Of a stretch of 64,000 nucleotides of DNA, positions 54,743-64,000 are shown piece by piece. A program made the translations under genes and the position numbers. Source of the DNA: Planomonospora sp. ID67723. GTDB taxonomy: Bacteria > Actinomycetota > Actinomycetes > Streptosporangiales > Streptosporangiaceae. How positions within the stretch are numbered: position 1 is the stretch's first letter; every line of letters starts with the position of its first letter. The notes under the pieces are model-generated. The model did no database searches. It was not told the DNA's origin and saw nothing but the letters and a program-made list of their open reading frames with translations. The stretch covers positions 310,001 through 374,000 of the forward strand of contig NZ_JABTEZ010000005.1 in assembly GCF_015711605.1 (NCBI RefSeq), written 5' to 3'.

Positions 54743-55951
54743 TCACGGAAGGCCGGGCGCGGCCGGCTCCTCGTCGGTCCAGCCCGCCTCGAGCACCAGC
54801 TCCACCCGGTCGCCTCCCGATCCGGGCGGGCCCGTGACGGCGGAGGAGAGCACCTGCGAGTCGCCGGGATCGATGATCAGCGTCCGCTGGACGGGGACCG
54901 GGGCGGTCCGCAGGGTGAAGGAGAACGCGGCACCCCTGCGGCCCCGTTCGTCCGTGGCCTCACCCAGGTAGCGGACGTTCGGCAGCTCCGCCAGCGCCCG
55001 GTAGGCGGCCGCCCGTACGGCCGGCGGTGACGGCTTGCTCCACAGCAGGCCGCTGAGCGCGTCGGCGACGATGCCGTCGAGTGGGCCGTCGAGTGGGCCG
55101 TCGAGCGGGCCGTCGAGCGGGCCGCTCGCGGCGCCGTTCCCCGCGCCTCCGCCGTCCGCCCCGGTCCCGGTTCCCGCCTCCCTCGTGCCCGTGAGGGCGC
55201 CGGCCGCCGCCTCCTCCCGCACCGCCCGGCTCACCCAGTCCCTCAGCGCGGCGGCGTCGGCCGGCAGCCCCTGGATCTGCTCGAAGGTCATCGCGCGGCC
55301 GGCCATGCTGAACGGCACCTTGGCGGCGGCCTTGATCCGCCCCTTCTCCGGAGAGGCGGACAGCACGTATCCCCGGCTCGACCACTCGGCGGGCGAGCCG
55401 TCGCGCCGCCAGGCGTCCTCGTCGGCCTTGCCCGCCGGGTGCGCCCCCAGCGCCCGGGAGCCGGACCAGACCCGGCCGTCCCTGGCGACCCACTGCTCGG
55501 TGATCCGCGACTCCACCAGCCGGTAGCGGTTCTCTCCCCGCCCGAGCAGCTCCGGGTGCGGTTGCCGGTGCAGCTTCCTGACCCGCCAGTACGCGCCGGT
55601 CGCCGCGGGTTCGGAGGCGGCGGTGGTCGCCGCCGCCAGCAGGACCGACCGTCCGGAGACCGTCGAGATCCGGCCCGGTCCTGCCCGTTCCCCGGCGGTC
55701 GTCCCCGCGACCACGGTCATGGCCGCCACCACCGCCGCGGCGGCGAGCCCGGCCACGGCCGGCGCCCACGGCAGCCGCCGCCCCGGCCCGGTTCCCGTGC
55801 GCCGGCGGGGACCGGCCCCCCGGCGCCCGCGGGCCCCGGCCTCCAGATGCTCACGGATCCCGGCCTCCACCCGGCCGCGCGTCCTGGCCTTGAGGAACGG
55901 GTCGGCCTGCGGCTCGCCGTACAGTTCGCGGAGCGTCTCCAGCTCATCCAC
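54743..55951 (-). CDS. CU044_5270 family membrane protein (probable anti-sigma partner)
   Basis: 402 aa with a cytoplasmic N-terminus (MDELETLRELYGEPQADPFL), one span (APAVAGLAAAAVVAAMTVVAG, about 63-83) and a large extracellular domain, including GAYWRVRKLHRQP and a C-terminal TLIIDPGDSQVLSS. This is the CU044_5270 arrangement, regularly encoded after an ECF sigma gene. Its start overlaps the sigma stop by eight bases, so they are coupled. A 12-bp repeat encodes four GPLD units in the middle. A role as membrane-bound anti-sigma is inference. Confidence 0.82.
   Translation of the reverse strand: MDELETLRELYGEPQADPFLKARTRGRVEAGIREHLEAGARGRRGAGPRRRTGTGPGRRLPWAPAVAGLAAAAVVAAMTVVAGTTAGERAGPGRISTVSGRSVLLAAATTAASEPAATGAYWRVRKLHRQPHPELLGRGENRYRLVESRITEQWVARDGRVWSGSRALGAHPAGKADEDAWRRDGSPAEWSSRGYVLSASPEKGRIKAAAKVPFSMAGRAMTFEQIQGLPADAAALRDWVSRAVREEAAAGALTGTREAGTGTGADGGGAGNGAASGPLDGPLDGPLDGPLDGIVADALSGLLWSKPSPPAVRAAAYRALAELPNVRYLGEATDERGRRGAAFSFTLRTAPVPVQRTLIIDPGDSQVLSSAVTGPPGSGGDRVELVLEAGWTDEEPAAPGLP
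55073..55120 (-). repeat. Four 12-bp tandem repeats (GPLD)
   Basis: GCCGTCGAGTGG, twice, then GCCGTCGAGCGG, twice, on the plus strand; on the coding strand they give four GPLD tetrapeptides in the CU044_5270-type protein. Confidence 0.9.
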
Positions 55952-56543
55952 GGCCGGCCTCCTCGGGATCGAGCATCGGGTTGCCGCCGAGCGCGGCGCG
56001 CAGCTTCCTCCTGGCCCGGCTCAGCCGGGACCCGACGGTCCCGTACGGGATGTCCAGGACGGCGGCGATCTCCTCGTGGCTCAGCCCGGCCAGGGCGACC
56101 AGCAGCAGGACGTCCCGGTCGCGCCGGTCGAGCCCGGCCACCGCCGCCGCGAGCTCCGGTCGCAGGCTCTGCGCGCTGACCCGCACGGCGACGCGCTCGT
56201 CGTGGGCGGGGGCGTCGGCGTCCGGGCCGTAGCGCCCGAGCGCGCGCAGCGTGCGGACCTCCAGGCGGCGGTGCCTGCCGACGAGGTTGGTGGCGATGCC
56301 GTACAGCCACGCCCGCACGCCGGCCCGGGACGGGTCGTAGGAGGCCCGCTTCCGGAACGCGGTGAGGAACGTCTCTGCGACGACGTCTTCGGCGTGGTCG
56401 GTGCCGAGCCGCTGGGCGACGTAGCGGTGGATCTCCGCGAAGCAGGCGTCGAAGACCGCGCCGAACGACTCGGGATCGTCGAGGGAGAGCGGGCCTGCCC
56501 CGGCCTCCTCCTCGGGCCGGACGGCCCGGGGCGGCGCGGTCAC
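55944..56543 (-). CDS. ECF-type RNA polymerase sigma factor
   Basis: 199-aa sigma factor with region 2 (VFDACFAEIHRYVAQRLGTDHAEDVVAETFLTAF, including the -10 recognition part RAWLYGIATNLVGRHRR) and region 4 (LDRRDRDVLLLVALAGLSHEEIAAVLDIPYGTVGSRLSRARRKL). Region 3 is absent as in all ECF factors. It is followed with an 8-base overlap by its likely membrane regulator. A long inverted repeat with 16-bp arms lies upstream. Regulon unknown. Confidence 0.93.
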   Translation of the reverse strand: MTAPPRAVRPEEEAGAGPLSLDDPESFGAVFDACFAEIHRYVAQRLGTDHAEDVVAETFLTAFRKRASYDPSRAGVRAWLYGIATNLVGRHRRLEVRTLRALGRYGPDADAPAHDERVAVRVSAQSLRPELAAAVAGLDRRDRDVLLLVALAGLSHEEIAAVLDIPYGTVGSRLSRARRKLRAALGGNPMLDPEEAGRG

Positions 56544-56572
56544 GATGGTCTCCCCGTCATCTGCACCCTTTC

Positions 56573-56623
56573 GAAAGCGAATCGGCGGTCGTCTGTTATC
56601 ACCCGATCCGCCGATTCGCTTTC
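56573..56623. repeat. Perfect inverted repeat with 16-bp arms
   Basis: GAAAGCGAATCGGCGG (56573-56588) and its exact reverse complement (56608-56623) flank 19 bases. It lies 30 bases upstream of the ECF sigma start and about 30 bases past the rbcS stop. It may terminate the rbc operon, or be part of the sigma promoter region; no T-run follows on the minus strand. Confidence 0.9.
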
Positions 56624-56634
56624 ACGGTCACGGA

Positions 56635-56650
56635 TGTGACCTGTGTCACC
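56635..56650. promoter_or_regulatory. CRP-like site TGTGA-N6-TCACC
   Basis: A near-consensus CRP/FNR-family half-site pair sits between rbcS and the ECF sigma gene, 92 bases from the sigma start. Confidence 0.4.
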
Positions 56651-56653
56651 TTC

Positions 56654-56967
56654 TCAGGCCCGGCCCCGGTGCACGATGAAGCTGAGCGCGGTGCTCTGGC
56701 GGCCCAGACGGGAGTCATAGGCCGTGACCCTAATGTGGTCGGCGGGGTTCTCGGCGCGGCAGGCGAGGACCTTCGAGAGCGCGTGCTCCGGGTCGTCGAG
56801 GTCGAACATCGGCATGCCGTACATCTCCCAGAAGATGTTGCGCGGGCCGGGATCGCCGGTGTGCTCGACCGCCACCGAGAACCCCCGGCCCAGGGCGTAG
56901 GCGAGCTGGGCGGCGATCTCGGCGTCGGTCAGGTCGGGAAGGTAGGAGAAGGCTCCCTGGGTGATCC

Positions 56968-56971
<4 letters not shown>
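56654..56971 (-). CDS. rbcS: Ribulose bisphosphate carboxylase small subunit
   Basis: 105-aa small subunit of form I RuBis[29 protein letters not shown] at the N-terminus, [30 protein letters not shown] with the family aromatic signature, then [24 protein letters not shown]. The length is that of short bacterial small subunits. GAGGAG lies about nine bases upstream. Its ATG overlaps the stop of a 31-aa micro-ORF, which itself overlaps rbcL, so translation of rbcS is probably coupled to rbcL. Confidence 0.95.
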
Positions 56972-59543
<2,572 letters not shown>

Positions 59544-59569
<26 letters not shown>

Positions 59570-60770
59570 CGACCCGCAGCAGGGTCCCGGCGCCCCGGCG
59601 GCTGTGCACCTCCAGGCGTCCGCCCAGCAGCTCCGCGCGCTCGCGCATGCCGCCCAGGCCGTAACCGGTGGGAGCGGGGCGCTCGGCCAGGCGGGAGGGG
59701 TCGAAGCCGACCCCGTCGTCCTCTATCTCCAGCTCGACGTTGCCGCTCCGCACCGCCAGGCTGATCAGGGCGGATCCGGCGCCGGAGTGCTTGGCCACGT
59801 TGGACAGCGCCTCCTGGGCCACCCGGTAGATCGCGGTCTCCACGTGCCCGGGCAGCCGGAGCGGGACGAGGTCGGCCTCGACCGCCAGCGACGGGAACGA
59901 CCTGGCCAGGCTGGCCAGGCTGGCGGGCAGGCCGAGGTCGTCGAGCACGGGGGGACGGAGGCCCTCGATCGCGGACCTGGTCTCGCGGAGCGCGTCGTCG
60001 GCCAGCGCCCGCGCCCGCCCGATCTGCTCCGCCGCCACCCGCAGGTCCGTGACGGTACGGCCGCCGCCGGGCGGCGGGGTCTCCGGCGCGAGCGCGTCGA
60101 GGGCGGCCGACAGGTGGTAGGAGAGGCTGACGATGCGCTGGCTGATGCCGTCGTGGATCTCTCCTGCGAGACGGCGGCGCTCGGCCTCCTGGGCGAGGAC
60201 GACGCGTTCGGCGAAGCGCTCCATGGCCTCCTCCCGCTCGGCGAGGAGGCCGTGGAGGCGGGCGTTCTCGATGGTCCCGGCGATCAGGCCGCCCACGGAG
60301 TGCAGGAGCTCCACATCGGCATAGGTGAACACCCGGTGGACACGGGTGTGCACGTTGAGGACGCCGACCAGGTGGCCGGGGCGGGCGGCGATCGGGACCG
60401 AGCACATCGAGGTGAAGTCCTCGCCCCGCAGCTCGGGGATGTACTTGTAACGGGGATCGGCGAGCTTGTCGTCGTCGATCACCACGGGCCTGCCGTGGGC
60501 CGCGACCCAGCCGGCCACCCCCTCGCCGAGGTCCAGCTCGATCTGGCCGGACAGCTCGTCGAAGGGCGGGGTGGCCCCGCGCAGGACGAGCCGCCGGCCG
60601 GTGTCGTCGAGGAGGTGGACGAAGCAGATGTCGGTCTCGGTCGTCTCGGTGATCAGTGCCGCCACCCCCTGCACGATCTCTCCGAGGTCGAGTCCGGCGG
60701 AGATCGTCTCGATGATCCGGGAGAGCAGCCGCGCCTCCCGCTCGGGGTCGGTGAGCCCGAGCCGGCTCAC
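59544..60770 (-). CDS. GAF-domain sensor histidine kinase (HisKA_3 type)
   Basis: 408 aa. A GAF domain (about 20-165, SAGLDLGEIVQGVAALITETTETDICFVHLLDD ... SMCSVPIAARPGHLVGVLNVHT) is joined by a coiled segment to the NarL-type kinase: phospho-His in LAGEIHDGISQRIV, then EALSNVAKHSGAG and DDGVGFDPSRL with GLGGMRERAELLGG. It has no membrane span, so it is cytoplasmic. GTG at 60770 overlaps the response regulator stop (GTGA). The signal is unknown; lying between cbbR and prk it may report redox or gas status. Confidence 0.92.
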
Positions 60771-61426
60771 CGGAAGACCCCCTCGCGCAGCGCGGTGGCC
60801 ACCGCGGTGACCCGGTCGCCGACGCCGAGCTTGCGGTAGATGCCGCGGGTGTGGGTCTTGACGGTCTCCTCGCTGAGCGTCAGGCGGGCGGCGATGCCCT
60901 TGTTGGTCAGGCCGGACACCATCAGCGCCAGCACCTCGCTCTCCCGCTGGGTGAGGCCGAGGTGGGCCCCCGGCCAGAACTCGCCGGAGTGCAGCCGGGC
61001 GGCGGACAGGGCGATGCGGCCGGCCAGCATCGGCGCGATCAGCACCTCCCCGGAGGCGATCCTGGTCAGTGAGGCGACCAGTTCCGTCCCGGTGACGTCC
61101 TTGAGCAGGAACCCCGAGGCGCCCAGCCGCAGGGCCTGGTAGACGTACTGCTCGTCGTCGTAGACCGTCATGAAGACCACGCGGCAGGCCGGCCGGGCAC
61201 GCAGGATCCCGGCGCAGGCGTCCAGGCCGCTCTCGCCGCGGAGCCGTACGTCGAGCAGGACCAGGTCGGGCTCGTGGTCGAGAACGGCTCTGATCGCCCC
61301 GCCGGAGTCGTGAGCCTCCCCGACGATCTGCACCTGGTCCCGGTACGACTGCAGCATGGCCCGCAGACCGTCGTGGACCATCTGGTGGTCGTCGACGGTC
61401 ACCAGCCGGAGGGGTGGGCTCCTCAT
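60767..61426 (-). CDS. NarL/LuxR family response regulator
   Basis: 219-aa regulator: receiver with phospho-Asp in PDLVLLDVRLRGESG (about 54) and VDDHQMVHDGL at the N-terminus; LuxR helix-turn-helix at 150-210 (GLTQRESEVLALMVSGLTNKGIAARLTLSEETVKTHTRGIYRKLG). ATG at 61426 (MRSPPLRLVTVDDH) was preferred to 61453. It is first in the two-component operon and is divergent from prk, with 137 bases between, so prk is a possible target. Confidence 0.93.
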   Translation of the reverse strand: MRSPPLRLVTVDDHQMVHDGLRAMLQSYRDQVQIVGEAHDSGGAIRAVLDHEPDLVLLDVRLRGESGLDACAGILRARPACRVVFMTVYDDEQYVYQALRLGASGFLLKDVTGTELVASLTRIASGEVLIAPMLAGRIALSAARLHSGEFWPGAHLGLTQRESEVLALMVSGLTNKGIAARLTLSEETVKTHTRGIYRKLGVGDRVTAVATALREGVFR

Positions 61427-61563
61427 GCGTTCAAGGTACGAAAAAGCAGGCATTTAAGGATCCCCCGGAGCATCCCCCAGTTGGGGGAAGGCCGTCCCGG
61501 AAACCCGACATACCGTCCGGATGACGCCTCAACACACCGGAATCCAGCGGAAGTGAGCCGCCC

Positions 61564-62505
61564 GTGCCCCACAAGCTGATGCGGATCCACCGGGCCGAAC
61601 CCCTGCGCCCGGCCATGCTCGCCATCGCCGGCGACAGCGCGGCGGGGAAGACGACCGTCACCCGGGGCCTGACCGAGGCCCTGGGCGCAGACCGGAGCAC
61701 CTCGGTCTGCGTCGACGACTACCACCGCTACGACCGGGCGGAGCGGTGCGGCCTGCCGTTCACCCCGCTCCACCCGGCCTGCAACCACGTCCAGATCATG
61801 GAGCAGCACCTCCAGCTGCTCGCCATGGGCCAGCCGGTCCTCAAGCCCGTCTACGACCACCGGGACGGCTCGCTGGTACGGCCCCGCCTGGTCGAACCGC
61901 GCGACCTGGTGATCGTGGAAGGGCTGCTCCCGCTCCACACCAAGCTGGCCAGGGCCTGTTTCGACGTGACCGTCTACCTCGACCCGCCGGAGCCGGTCAG
62001 GCACGCCTGGAAGATCGCCAGGGACACGGAGCGGCGTGGCTACACCCGCGAGCAGGTCCTCGCCGAGCTGGCCAGGCGGGAGGCGGACTCCTCCGCCTTC
62101 GTCCGTCCCCAGCAGCGCGAGGCGGACATCGTGGTCCGCTTCGAGCCGGCCGGGGGTGGCGCCGGCGTGCCTCTGTCGGTGACGCTGCTCCTGCGGCCCA
62201 CGGTCCGGCACCCGAACTTCGCCCGGATCCTCTCCGGGGCGACCAGCTCGGCCGCCCATCTCACGCTCATGCGCGACTCCGACGGCACCCCGGTGGACGC
62301 CCTGCACATCCACGGGAACGCGGACCCGCTGGAGGCCGACGTGGTGGCCAAGGCGATCTGGCACGACCTCGGCGTGCCCGAGCCGCTGCCCGGCTGCCTG
62401 GGCCGCATGCCCGACGGCTCGCGCAACGAGCCGCTCCGCATCACCCAGCTGATCCTGCTGCACCATCTGATCCGCGCGGGCGTGTGGCGGATCCCCGGCG
62501 AGTGA
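61564..62505 (+). CDS. prk: Phosphoribulokinase
   Basis: 313-aa kinase that makes ribulose-1,5-bisphosphate for RuBisCO. P-loop AIAGDSAAGKTTVTRGL (about 20-36), VCVDDYHRYDRAERCGLPFTPLHPACNHVQIMEQHL with the catalytic Asp and substrate-binding residues, VKPVYDH-like KPVYDHRDG, and EGLLPLHTKLARACFDVTVYLDP as in PRK. GTG at 61564 is the longest start; an ATG at 61579 is possible. It completes the two Calvin-specific enzymes at this locus and faces away from the two-component system. Confidence 0.93.
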   Translation: MPHKLMRIHRAEPLRPAMLAIAGDSAAGKTTVTRGLTEALGADRSTSVCVDDYHRYDRAERCGLPFTPLHPACNHVQIMEQHLQLLAMGQPVLKPVYDHRDGSLVRPRLVEPRDLVIVEGLLPLHTKLARACFDVTVYLDPPEPVRHAWKIARDTERRGYTREQVLAELARREADSSAFVRPQQREADIVVRFEPAGGGAGVPLSVTLLLRPTVRHPNFARILSGATSSAAHLTLMRDSDGTPVDALHIHGNADPLEADVVAKAIWHDLGVPEPLPGCLGRMPDGSRNEPLRITQLILLHHLIRAGVWRIPGE

Positions 62506-62584
62506 TCCCCGCCCCGGGCGATGTCCCGGTGAATCGCCCCGGTCAGGCTGGGTAGGCCGGAACTCTGAGAGACCAGGAGGCGCG

Positions 62585-62770
62585 ATGAACCAGCAAGGCC
62601 AGACCGGCCCCGGCGAGCCCGAGAGGCAGGAGGACGGTTTCCCGGTCGCGGGGCAGCAGCAGTCACCGCTCTCGCAGTCGCCCGACGCCGAGCCCGAAGG
62701 GGACGCCGTCCCCGGCGAGGCGCGCGACTGGCTGCCGTCGGAGGCCCAGTCGCCCGACGACATGGAATGA
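62585..62770 (+). CDS. Small acidic hypothetical protein
   Basis: 61-aa hydrophilic acidic protein rich in Gln, Pro, Glu and Asp (MNQQGQTGPGEPERQEDGF, ending SPDDME), probably disordered. AGGAGGCGCG precedes the ATG. A GGGTAG about 30 bases upstream recalls a stress-type -10 box. No family recognised. Confidence 0.65.
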   Translation: MNQQGQTGPGEPERQEDGFPVAGQQQSPLSQSPDAEPEGDAVPGEARDWLPSEAQSPDDME

Positions 62771-62871
62771 CCGGGACGGAGCCCCGGTAACCCGGCGGCG
62801 GGGAAGGACGGGGACGGCCGGATCGCCTCTTGCCGGCGATCCGGCGGGTGAGGCGCGGGCCGGAGCGGGAC

Positions 62872-63450
62872 TCAGGCGTCCCAGTCGACGGCCACCTTCT
62901 CCGGGTCCTCGGCGGCGATCTTGACGGGGAGACCCGTGCCGGGCAGGGTCCGGTGCAGGTGGGCGGCGGGCACGCGGTGGCCGAGCCGCACCTCGTACGG
63001 CAGGCGCCCGTCGGCCGGGGTCACCAGCAGCACGAACCCCACGATCGGGTCGCCGTTGTCGGCGGTCATGCCGTCCATGCCGAAGGTGCCCAGCACCAGG
63101 GCGGTGCCCGGCACGCCCCGGGCGAGCAGATCGGCCGCGGACAGATGTTCCCCGGCCATCGTCCTGCCGTACCCCGCTCCGGGTGCCGTGTCCCGCGCCA
63201 CGGTGAACGACTGTCCGGCGTACACGGCCTCGGCGAACCCGCCGAAGAAGGACATCGTCCGGCTGAGGGTCGAGGCGTGCAGGGCCCACGCCGCGGCGAA
63301 GGAGCCCGCGAACATCACGATCATGCCCGAGGCGAACGCCGGCACCGCCCAGACGGGTGAGGGCCACATGGACATCCCCGTGATCCCCGCCACGAGCAGG
63401 GCGGCCCCGCATCCCCCGATGCCCAGCCCCAGCTTCCCCATGCGCCCCAT
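62872..63450 (-). CDS. Hypothetical membrane protein
   Basis: 192 aa: two N-terminal spans (LGIGGCGAALLVAGITGMSM and AVPAFASGMIVMFAGSFAAAWAL), then about 125 soluble residues with strands (GTALVLGTFGMDGMTADNGDPIVGFVLLVTPADGRLPYEVRLGHRVP). The second half resembles the SHOCT-less, DUF3592-like extracytoplasmic domains in general character, but I cannot name it. ATG 63450. Confidence 0.72.
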   Translation of the reverse strand: MGRMGKLGLGIGGCGAALLVAGITGMSMWPSPVWAVPAFASGMIVMFAGSFAAAWALHASTLSRTMSFFGGFAEAVYAGQSFTVARDTAPGAGYGRTMAGEHLSAADLLARGVPGTALVLGTFGMDGMTADNGDPIVGFVLLVTPADGRLPYEVRLGHRVPAAHLHRTLPGTGLPVKIAAEDPEKVAVDWDA

Positions 63451-63602
63451 CGCTCTTCCCCGTTCCCAGAAGTACGGCGTGCCGTTGTGACGCCGTCAGG
63501 AAACCGGAGATCGCTTTCACCCGGGTTGCATCCCGATTGCGTGCGCGCGCAGCGGTCCCCGCCGGGCAGGGTGGGGCGTTTCCGGCTGGGTATGGCCATC
63601 CC

Positions 63603-64000
63603 ATGGGACATGTGGTGGTGGGCGTGGACGGATCCGCGGACAGTCTCCGCGCGGTGGAGTGGGCGGTGCACGAAGCCGTGCGGCGGGGCCTCCCGCTGCG
63701 CGTGGTGCACGCCGCCTACGCGTGGCTGCACTCCCCGGCGGAGGCGGGGATCGAGGAGGTGCGGCAGTGGCTGCTCAACAACGGCCGCCAGGTCCTCGGC
63801 CAGGCCATGGCGCACGCGCGGGAGCGCGAGCCCGAAGCGGTGGTCACGGACGCCGTCGTGACCGGCGACCCCGTCGGGGTGATGGTCGCCGAGGCGGAGG
63901 AGGCGGAGCTGCTCGTGGTGGCCTCGCGGGGGACGGGCCGGATCTCCAGCCTGCTGCTCGGCTCCGTGGCGCTGAAGGTGGTCTCCCAGGCGCCCTGCCC
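63603..64000 (+). CDS. Universal stress protein, 3'-truncated by window edge
   Basis: UspA-fold protein open to the window end (132 codons seen). It begins MGHVVVGVDGSADSLRAVEWAV, the Usp first strand and Asp, continues with LPLRVVHAAYAW, and has the ATP-binding glycine motif ASRGTGRISSLLLGSVALKVV near the end of the visible part. It is probably the first of two Usp domains. A GGGTAT nine bases before the ATG could be a stress-type -10 box with a very short leader; no ribosome site is visible. Confidence 0.9.
   Translation, partial: MGHVVVGVDGSADSLRAVEWAVHEAVRRGLPLRVVHAAYAWLHSPAEAGIEEVRQWLLNNGRQVLGQAMAHAREREPEAVVTDAVVTGDPVGVMVAEAEEAELLVVASRGTGRISSLLLGSVALKVVSQAPC

Overview
The window is GC-rich with strongly GC-biased third codon positions, many GTG starts, dense gene packing and ATGA/GTGA stop-start overlaps. 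The gene content (WhiB-free but rich in DUF4235, DUF6458, DUF6328, GPGG small membrane protein, CU044_5270 family, SAV2177-type methyltransferase, AA10 LPMO, Rox-type monooxygenase, PafBC-like promoter) points to a filamentous actinomycete chromosome; a Streptosporangiaceae-like genome (Streptosporangium/Nonomuraea type) is my best guess, by inference only. No phage, insertion sequence, CRISPR array or replication origin was recognised.

Layout. 1-3.2 kb: tail of a sugar ABC transporter (two permeases), an alpha/beta hydrolase and a LacI regulator with its own operator. 3.3-8.6 kb: a minus-strand beta-ketoadipate operon pcaI-pcaJ-pcaF-pcaB-iclR preceded by a good promoter with two 15-bp IclR-type operator sites. 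8.7-16.2 kb: a decayed ABC ATPase, a CynX/NimT-type MFS transporter, a secreted glycerophosphodiesterase, an amidohydrolase / 32-aa micro-ORF / cysteine dioxygenase operon divergent from a LacI gene, a secreted beta-lactamase-fold serine hydrolase ending in a palindromic 14-bp tandem repeat, and a phage-holin-family membrane protein. 16.4-20.1 kb: small conserved proteins, OsmC protein, a heavily structured candidate RNA, tRNA-Lys(CUU), a small gene behind a PafBC-like damage promoter, and a secreted S15/CocE hydrolase. 20.2-26.4 kb: a four-gene minus-strand module of two transmembrane Ser/Thr kinases and two membrane-anchored proteins that share DUF3558-like extracellular domains. 26.6-31.6 kb: secreted M14 carboxypeptidase, LPMO-CBM protein and a DUF305 lipoprotein.

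31.6-37.6 kb is a run of small stress-type proteins (DUF6458, DUF4235, BON, metallophosphoesterase, GPGG, DUF6328, PRC-barrel) and a GT4 glycosyltransferase; several have GTTT-N14/15-GGGTAA-like promoters typical of SigB/SigF-type stress sigma factors. 37.8-46.4 kb: a second identical tRNA-Lys, RecD2 helicase, aldo/keto reductase, a GntR-ABC-permease operon with an operator on its -10 box, a broken ABC ATPase, a cysteine-rich lipoprotein, VOC protein, sugar acetyltransferase, and a secreted repeat protein. 46.5-56.5 kb: SAV2177-type methyltransferase, rifampicin monooxygenase (Rox), a frameshifted gene remnant, an unknown membrane protein, a SapA-like secreted protein, a PCD-like/VOC fusion, a heparinase II/III-like protein, and an ECF sigma/CU044_5270 pair.

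56.6-62.5 kb is a Calvin-cycle island: rbcL and rbcS (joined by a 31-aa overlapping micro-ORF made of a 27-bp tandem repeat), a divergent CbbR-type LysR regulator, a GAF histidine kinase/LuxR response regulator pair, and phosphoribulokinase. The window ends in a small acidic protein, a membrane protein and a universal stress protein cut by the window edge. The features of most interest are the two stop-start-coupled micro-ORFs, the kinase/DUF3558 module, the unassigned structured RNA and the stress-promoter cluster.
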